From Hyphomicrobiales bacterium (GTDB lineage Bacteria; Pseudomonadota; Alphaproteobacteria; Rhizobiales; Xanthobacteraceae), in NCBI GenBank assembly GCA_016713235.1, contig JADJPN010000002.1, positions 62,001 to 126,000 of the forward strand: a DNA stretch of 64,000 nt, read 5' to 3'. The notes under the pieces were generated by a model that ran no database searches, was not told where the DNA came from, and saw only the letters and a list, made by a program, of their open reading frames with translations. The position numbers and the translations under genes were made by a program. Each line of letters opens with the position of its first letter. The first letter of the stretch is position 1. Below, piece after piece: positions 62,528 to 64,000 of this stretch.

Positions 62528-62577
62528 GTGGCGGAGAGGCTGCGGACTGCCTATTTAATGCGCGACAGGTGCGCGCG

Positions 62578-62606
62578 TTGAACAGCCACAATCGCTACCC
62601 TATAAC
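62578..62606 (+). promoter_or_regulatory. sigma-70-type promoter of hflK-hflC
   Basis: TTGAAC (62578-62583), 17-nt spacer, TATAAC (62601-62606), 57 nt before the hflK ATG. Confidence 0.6.
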
Positions 62607-62662
62607 CATCGCGAACACGCGAACGGGCACTTTATAAAGCCCGCGCGACCGGAGGCTTTTGA

Positions 62663-63787
62663 ATGTCTTGGAAGAATCAGAGCGGCGGACCGTGGGGCGG
62701 AGGGCCGCGCGGACCATGGGGTTCGGGGCCACAACCGGGCCCGGGCCGTGGCGGCAATCAGCCGCCGGATCTGGAAGATCTTATCCGTCGCGGTCAGGAC
62801 AGGTTAAAGAATGTCCTGCCGGGCTCGGGAGGTTTCGGTGGACGCGCCGGACTGCTCCTGCTGATCGGCGTGATCGCCGTTTGGCTCCTGTCAGGCTTCT
62901 ACCGTGTTAATACGGATGAGCAGGGCATCGTGCTGCGTTTCGGCAAGTTCGTGCAGACGACACAGCCGGGCCTCAACTATCATTTGCCGTATCCGATCGA
63001 GACCGCGCTCACGCCGCGCGTAACCTTCGAAAACAAGATCGACATCGGTTTCCGCCAGCAGGAAGACTTTCGCCGCGGCACGGTGACCAGAGACGTGCAG
63101 GAAGAAAGCCTGATCCTCACGGGCGACGAGAATATCGTCGACGTCGACTTCTCCGTGTTCTGGATCATCAACAACGCCGGGTTCTATCTCTTCAATCTTC
63201 AAAATCCGGAATCGACCATCAAGGCGGTTGCCGAATCCGCGATGCGCGAAGTGGTCGGTCGTGCGCAGATCCAGCCGATCCTGACCGGCGCGCGTGCCGC
63301 GACCGAGCAGGAAGTGCTGAAGCTGATGCAAAAGATTCTCGACGGCTATCAGGCCGGCGTAACCGTCACGCGCGTGCAGATGCAGAAGGTCGATCCGCCG
63401 CAGCAGGTGATCGACGCATTCCGCGACGTGCAGGCCGCACGCGCGGACGCCGAGCGTCTCCAGAACGAAGCGCAGACCTATGCGAACCGGGTCGTACCGG
63501 AAGCGCGAGGCGAAGCAGCCCGCATTCTTCAGGCCGCGGAAGGCTATCGCGAGCGCACCGTGGTTGAAGCGCGCGGTCAGGCCGCACGCTTCCTTTCCAT
63601 TCTTTCCGAATACAAACTCGCGCCGGAAGTCACCCGCCGCCGCATGTATTTGGAAACCATGGAGCGCGTGCTTGGCGGCATCGACAAGGTCATTATCGAC
63701 CCGAGCAGCAAGGGCTCGAATGTCGTGCCTTACCTTCCGCTGGATCAATTGCTGCGGCAGCAGCCGCAGGGAGGAGCACGCCGATGA
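62663..63787 (+). CDS. hflK: FtsH protease regulator HflK
   Basis: 374 residues. A Gly/Pro-rich cytoplasmic N-terminus (PWGGGPRGPWGSGPQPGPGRGG) precedes one membrane helix (AGLLLLIGVIAVWLLSGFY), then the SPFH/band-7 domain (VNTDEQGIVLRFGKFVQTTQPGLNYHLPYPIE). A long helix follows (DVQAARADAERLQNEAQTYANRVVPEARGEAARILQAAEGY). With HflC it forms a ring around FtsH and tunes proteolysis. GGAGG precedes the ATG. The stop overlaps hflC. Confidence 0.96.
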   Translation: MSWKNQSGGPWGGGPRGPWGSGPQPGPGRGGNQPPDLEDLIRRGQDRLKNVLPGSGGFGGRAGLLLLIGVIAVWLLSGFYRVNTDEQGIVLRFGKFVQTTQPGLNYHLPYPIETALTPRVTFENKIDIGFRQQEDFRRGTVTRDVQEESLILTGDENIVDVDFSVFWIINNAGFYLFNLQNPESTIKAVAESAMREVVGRAQIQPILTGARAATEQEVLKLMQKILDGYQAGVTVTRVQMQKVDPPQQVIDAFRDVQAARADAERLQNEAQTYANRVVPEARGEAARILQAAEGYRERTVVEARGQAARFLSILSEYKLAPEVTRRRMYLETMERVLGGIDKVIIDPSSKGSNVVPYLPLDQLLRQQPQGGARR

Positions 63788-64000
63788 AAACGATTACCGG
63801 CGTCATCGCTGTTCTGATCGCGCTTGCCGCGATCGCGGTCTATTCGTCGATTTTCTTTGTCCATCAGACACAACAGGCGCTCGTGCTTCGCTTCGGCGAG
63901 CCGCGGCGCATCATCATCGAGCCGGGGCTGCAATATAAAGCGCCGCTGATCGATACCGTCGTGCTGATCGACAAGCGCATTCTCGATCTCGACAGCCCGT
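63784..64000 (+). CDS. hflC: FtsH protease regulator HflC (3' end outside window)
   Basis: The first 72 codons are present: a membrane helix (ITGVIAVLIALAAIAVYSSIFF) and the start of the SPFH domain (VHQTQQALVLRFGEPRRIIIEPGLQYKAPLID). The ATG overlaps the hflK stop (ATGA). It is the partner of HflK in the FtsH complex. Confidence 0.93.
   Translation, partial: MKTITGVIAVLIALAAIAVYSSIFFVHQTQQALVLRFGEPRRIIIEPGLQYKAPLIDTVVLIDKRILDLDSP

Overview
The window looks like about 64 kb of chromosome from a GC-rich alphaproteobacterium of the order Hyphomicrobiales (Rhizobiales), probably near the Nitrobacteraceae/Xanthobacteraceae. This is inferred from the gene content and not from a database search. 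The evidence is a complete alphaproteobacterial dcw cluster running into lpxC-bamD-recN-ligA, a circularly permuted two-piece tmRNA with the tag ANDNYAPVAQAA, DUF2852, DUF3551, DUF4169 and ribbon-helix-helix proteins, and alphaproteobacterial RNase P RNA. By eye I found no transposase, prophage gene, tRNA, rRNA or CRISPR array.

Layout. 1-5.8 kb: the end of an alpha/beta hydrolase, a 27-codon membrane ORF, RNase P RNA, two cell-wall hydrolases (SLT transglycosylase and amidase) and a large DUF2339 membrane protein. 5.8-24.5 kb: the dcw operon mraZ-rsmH-ftsL-ftsI-murE-murF-mraY-murD-ftsW-murG-murC-murB-ddl-ftsQ-ftsA-ftsZ. Most genes overlap by 1-4 nt, three TGGGA-like MraZ repeats precede it, and a strong hairpin ends it. 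24.6-30.6 kb: lpxC (with a candidate structured leader), bamD, recN, ligA. 30.7-35.9 kb: an aminopeptidase P, UvrD and PrmA. 36-46 kb: thioesterase, FAD-linked oxidase, AsmA-family protein, then on the minus strand folA, sspB, ssrA, a small membrane protein, ridA, a secreted protein, LysE and Nudix. 46-54 kb: mostly small secreted or membrane proteins, including three tandem DUF3551 paralogues, and a TetR/DUF2852 pair sharing a palindromic operator. 54-58.6 kb: TPP-riboswitch-controlled thiC, an SRPBCC protein, a headless TetR remnant with two strong operators, thyA. 58.6-64 kb: small envelope proteins, fumC, DUF4169/RHH, hflK-hflC.

How the genes work together. The first half is one envelope-building programme: cytoplasmic peptidoglycan precursor synthesis (MurB-G, Ddl, MraY), septal synthesis (FtsW/FtsI with FtsL/Q), the Z-ring (FtsZ/FtsA), lipid A commitment (LpxC) and outer-membrane protein assembly (BamD), followed by DNA repair (RecN, LigA, UvrD). 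The later part holds protein quality control (tmRNA, SspB, HflK/C), folate/thymidylate synthesis (FolA, ThyA) and thiamine synthesis (ThiC).

Main caveat. At least a dozen genes are broken by single-nucleotide indels, and one (murE) by an in-frame TAG. They include normally essential genes (ftsI, murD, murE) as well as thiC. In nearly every case the protein continues in another frame with conserved motifs. This pattern points to sequencing or consensus errors more than to real pseudogenes. These loci are annotated at full span with the break position given.
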